A DNA stretch of 64,000 bases from Caulobacterales bacterium (lineage in GTDB: Bacteria; Pseudomonadota; Alphaproteobacteria; Caulobacterales; Aquidulcibacteraceae): positions 62,001 through 126,000 of the forward strand of contig JAFLCU010000008.1 of the NCBI GenBank assembly GCA_017303355.1, read 5' to 3'. Numbering within the stretch: the stretch's first letter is position 1; the number at the start of each line of letters is the position of its first letter. The notes below the pieces were generated by a model, which made no database searches, had not been told where the DNA came from, and worked only from the letters and a program-made list of their open reading frames with translations. Of the stretch, positions 62,354 to 64,000 are shown piece by piece. The position numbers and the translations under genes are program-made.

Positions 62354-62493
62354 AGCGACATCACGCATCGGCGTGAACTCGCGCACGATGCAGCACTGAG
62401 TGCGGTTCCGTGAGCCTCTGGAAACGCCAAGCGGGAACTCAACCGGGCCGCCGAAGCGAGGACCGGTCCACGCTTCGCGCGGGGAGTATCGCT
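62354..62493 (+). ncRNA. ssrS: Candidate 6S RNA (ssrS)
   Basis: The segment looks like an alphaproteobacterial 6S RNA. The string AAGCGGGAACTCAACCGG is one I associate with that family. AGCGA (62354) can pair with TCGCT (62489), AAGCG (62429-62433) with CGCTT (62471-62475), and CCGGGCC (62443-62449) with GGACCGG (62460-62466), leaving a large open bubble. It fits exactly between the msrB stop and the DUF465 stop, where no protein is coded. The exact 5' end is uncertain, and I could not run a covariance search. Confidence 0.6.
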
Positions 62494-62677
62494 AGTGGTG
62501 AGGAACCGACAAACGCTGTCGGATGTCTTCGATTTCTTCTTTGATTTTGAGCTTCTGGCGCTTCATCGCCGAGAGCCGCGTCATGTCCGCGGACGGCCTT
62601 TTGGCCTCATTCTCAATGATTAAATCCAAATCCCGATGCCGGGCGTCGAGTTCGCGTAAACGCTGCTCGATAGCCAT
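62492..62677 (-). CDS. DUF465/YdcH-family protein (copy 1)
   Basis: The 61-residue protein (MAIEQRLRELDARHRDLDLIIENEAKRPSADMTRLSAMKRQKLKIKEEIEDIRQRL) is a helical hairpin of the DUF465 family. GGAGG lies 9 bases before the ATG at 62677. Function unknown. A second, divergent DUF465 gene begins 217 bp away, and a hairpin lies between them. Confidence 0.9.
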   Translation of the reverse strand: MAIEQRLRELDARHRDLDLIIENEAKRPSADMTRLSAMKRQKLKIKEEIEDIRQRLSVPHH

Positions 62678-62770
62678 CGAAGGCGCCTCCTTTGGTTTCT
62701 GGCTTGGAGAGCATGGCGCCAAACAAGGGTGTTGTCTCCTTACATCGTATTAGAAAATTAATCTTTGCAG

Positions 62771-62795
62771 GGAGCGCTCAGCCGGTGAGCGCTCC
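62771..62795. repeat. Perfect 10-bp inverted repeat between the two DUF465 genes
   Basis: GGAGCGCTCA and TGAGCGCTCC flank GCCGG. No U-tract follows on either strand, so this is not a standard terminator; it could be an operator shared by the divergent genes or a transcript cap. It lies 93 bp from the first and 99 bp from the second start. Confidence 0.55.
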
Positions 62796-62894
62796 GCCCC
62801 AGAATCGGCGCGGCTTTACACATTTCGCGGAGCATGGCTTAGCTCGGTTTTCGCGGTCGTGGGGGCCGCTGGCCGCGCAAGGTGAAACGAGCGT

Positions 62895-63134
62895 ATGGAC
62901 ACCGAGGACGGTGAGGGCTTCGACATCAACGCGACGCCGGAAGAGCGCGCGCTTAAGGCGCGGCTCGGCGAGCTTCGCGAAGAGCATCGCGCCCTAGACA
63001 GCGCCATTTTCGCTTTGCAAACAGGCGGCGGCGGGGACGCGCTCCAGTTGGCGCGCCTGAAGAAGCGCAAACTGGTGCTGAAGGACCAAATCCAATGGAT
63101 CGAGGACAGACTAACGCCCGACATCATCGCATGA
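62895..63134 (+). CDS. DUF465/YdcH-family protein (copy 2)
   Basis: The 79-residue protein has an acidic head (DTEDGEGFDINATPEERALKAR), then the DUF465 hairpin: LGELREEHRALDSAIFALQTGGGGDALQLARLKKRKLVLKDQIQWIEDRLTPD. It shares the RLKKRKLxLKDQIxxIEDRL end with copy 1. Its stop overlaps the next ATG (63131), so it is translated with the LpxR-like gene. Confidence 0.88.
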   Translation: MDTEDGEGFDINATPEERALKARLGELREEHRALDSAIFALQTGGGGDALQLARLKKRKLVLKDQIQWIEDRLTPDIIA

Positions 63135-64000
63135 AGCAATGGCTTACCGGCGCGGCCCTGTTGGTCGCCCTCCCCGGCGCCGCGTTCGCGGAAGATCGTC
63201 CAACGGAAGAAAAAGGCGTGCTTTCGCTCGCCGTTGAGAACGATAGCCTCTCGTCAGGCGCGGATCGCAATTACACCTCGGGCATCAAGCTCGCTTACGT
63301 GTCACCCTCCGAAGGCGTGCCCGACTGGCTGCGCAGCACCGGCGGCTTCACCCGCGCGCTCTCCGGCTCCGATCCTGATTTCTGGGGCATAGCCATCGGC
63401 CAGTCGATCTTCACGCCGGAAGACATCAACGCGATCCCCGCGCCCGCGGATCAGCATCCTTACGCGGGCTGGCTCTACATGCAGATCATGGTCGGCGCCG
63501 AGGAAGATCGGCGCGACGGCCGCGCGCCGCGCTATCTCGATACATACGAACTTGAACTGGGCATTGTCGGGCCATCCGCGCTTGGCGAGGAAGCCCAGCG
63601 CGGCATCCACGAATTTCTTGGCGCGCCCGATCCGCAAGGCTGGGACAGCCAGCTCAATGACGAGTTCGCATTCGCCGCGTCGTTCGATCGTCGCTGGCGC
63701 GCGTTGCGCGTATTCAGTGATGTCGTGCCCGGCGGCATTGAAGCGGACATAACGCCCGCCGCGGGCGTAACGCTCGGCACGCTGCGTACGGAAGCGCGTG
63801 TGGGCGTGACCGCCCGCATCGGCCAACGCATCGACAGCGATTACGGGCCGCCGCGCGTGCGTCCGTCGTTGTCGGGCGTCGAGCATTTCAGCGGCGGGCC
63901 ACTCTCATGGTCGCTTTTCGCAGGCGTGCAAGGCCGCGCGGTGGCGCGCAATCTCTTCCTCGATGGCAACACGTTCGAGGACAGCCCGTCCGTCGATCGC
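63131..64000 (+). CDS. LpxR-family outer-membrane lipid A deacylase (DUF2219), 3' end outside window
   Basis: 290 codons are visible and the gene runs past the right edge. A signal peptide (MKQWLTGAALLVALPGAAFA) precedes the LpxR motifs: LAVENDSLSSGADRNYTSGIKLAY (Asn/Asp and Thr/Ser region) and HPYAGWLYMQIM. In Salmonella LpxR removes the 3'-acyloxyacyl group of lipid A and is a 12-strand beta-barrel. Amphipathic strands are visible throughout. The start overlaps the DUF465 stop. Confidence 0.88.
   Translation, partial: MKQWLTGAALLVALPGAAFAEDRPTEEKGVLSLAVENDSLSSGADRNYTSGIKLAYVSPSEGVPDWLRSTGGFTRALSGSDPDFWGIAIGQSIFTPEDINAIPAPADQHPYAGWLYMQIMVGAEEDRRDGRAPRYLDTYELELGIVGPSALGEEAQRGIHEFLGAPDPQGWDSQLNDEFAFAASFDRRWRALRVFSDVVPGGIEADITPAAGVTLGTLRTEARVGVTARIGQRIDSDYGPPRVRPSLSGVEHFSGGPLSWSLFAGVQGRAVARNLFLDGNTFEDSPSVDR

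Noticed and set aside
1..64000. tRNA, rRNA, CRISPR, prophage or transposase genes
   Set aside because: I scanned for cloverleaf motifs, regular spaced repeats, integrases and transposases and saw none.

Overview
The window is a GC-rich alphaproteobacterial chromosome segment, most likely from Caulobacterales (Hyphomonadaceae-like). The evidence is the combination of GapR (DUF2312), TrcR (DUF1013), a TacA-type sigma-54 response regulator, DUF1465/DUF1192 genes beside rpmE, and an rplY-pth-ychF cluster. This is inference from gene content; no 16S rRNA is present. I saw no tRNA or rRNA genes, no CRISPR array, no phage and no transposase. Coding density is very high, and no gene-free stretch exceeds about 300 bp.

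Layout. 1-12 kb: a truncated alkylsulfatase; a ligase-associated Lhr-type helicase carrying an in-frame repeat insertion; a VapBC-type toxin-antitoxin pair coupled to a membrane-protein gene, with a perfect operator between it and the divergent helicase; a receiver protein with Glu at the phosphoacceptor site; a frameshifted MFS transporter; an esterase/TetR pair; and a thioesterase-thioesterase-GST-DUF4336 operon. 12-21 kb: ilvE diverging from a two-component system, an Hsp70-like ATPase without a substrate domain, an OYE-family reductase, a cupin/TetR-like pair, proC-YbjN and ubiK. 21-26.3 kb: an envelope-leaning run (lgt, DUF559, NDUFAF7-type methyltransferase, pgeF, VanX-like dipeptidase), then prs. 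26-36 kb: a Ser/Thr kinase, a diiron protein, rplY-pth-TPR-ychF, a drug exporter and a two-repeat aspartyl protease. 36-48.6 kb: small-molecule enzymes, an amidase, suhB, transporters, a WecG-type glycosyltransferase, mnmC, motA and a lytic transglycosylase. 48.6-64 kb: rpmJ, gapR, tacA, an ABC1 kinase, a CPA2 antiporter, rpmE, DUF1465/DUF1192, trcR, periplasmic msrA/msrB, a candidate 6S RNA, two DUF465 genes and a truncated LpxR-like gene.

Three signals stand out above the gene list. (1) The three ribosomal-protein genes rplY, rpmJ and rpmE, far apart in the window, share one promoter design: a TTG-type -35, exactly 17 bp of spacer, a -10, then an identical 15-base block. (2) Two families of dispersed elements bounded by GC-rich hairpins occur. 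One sits inside two unrelated genes in the same translational phase, as Rickettsia palindromic elements do; the other sits just past the stop codons of minus-strand genes. (3) The toxin-antitoxin operator lies directly between the antitoxin start and the divergent DNA-repair-type helicase start, so the two may be co-regulated.
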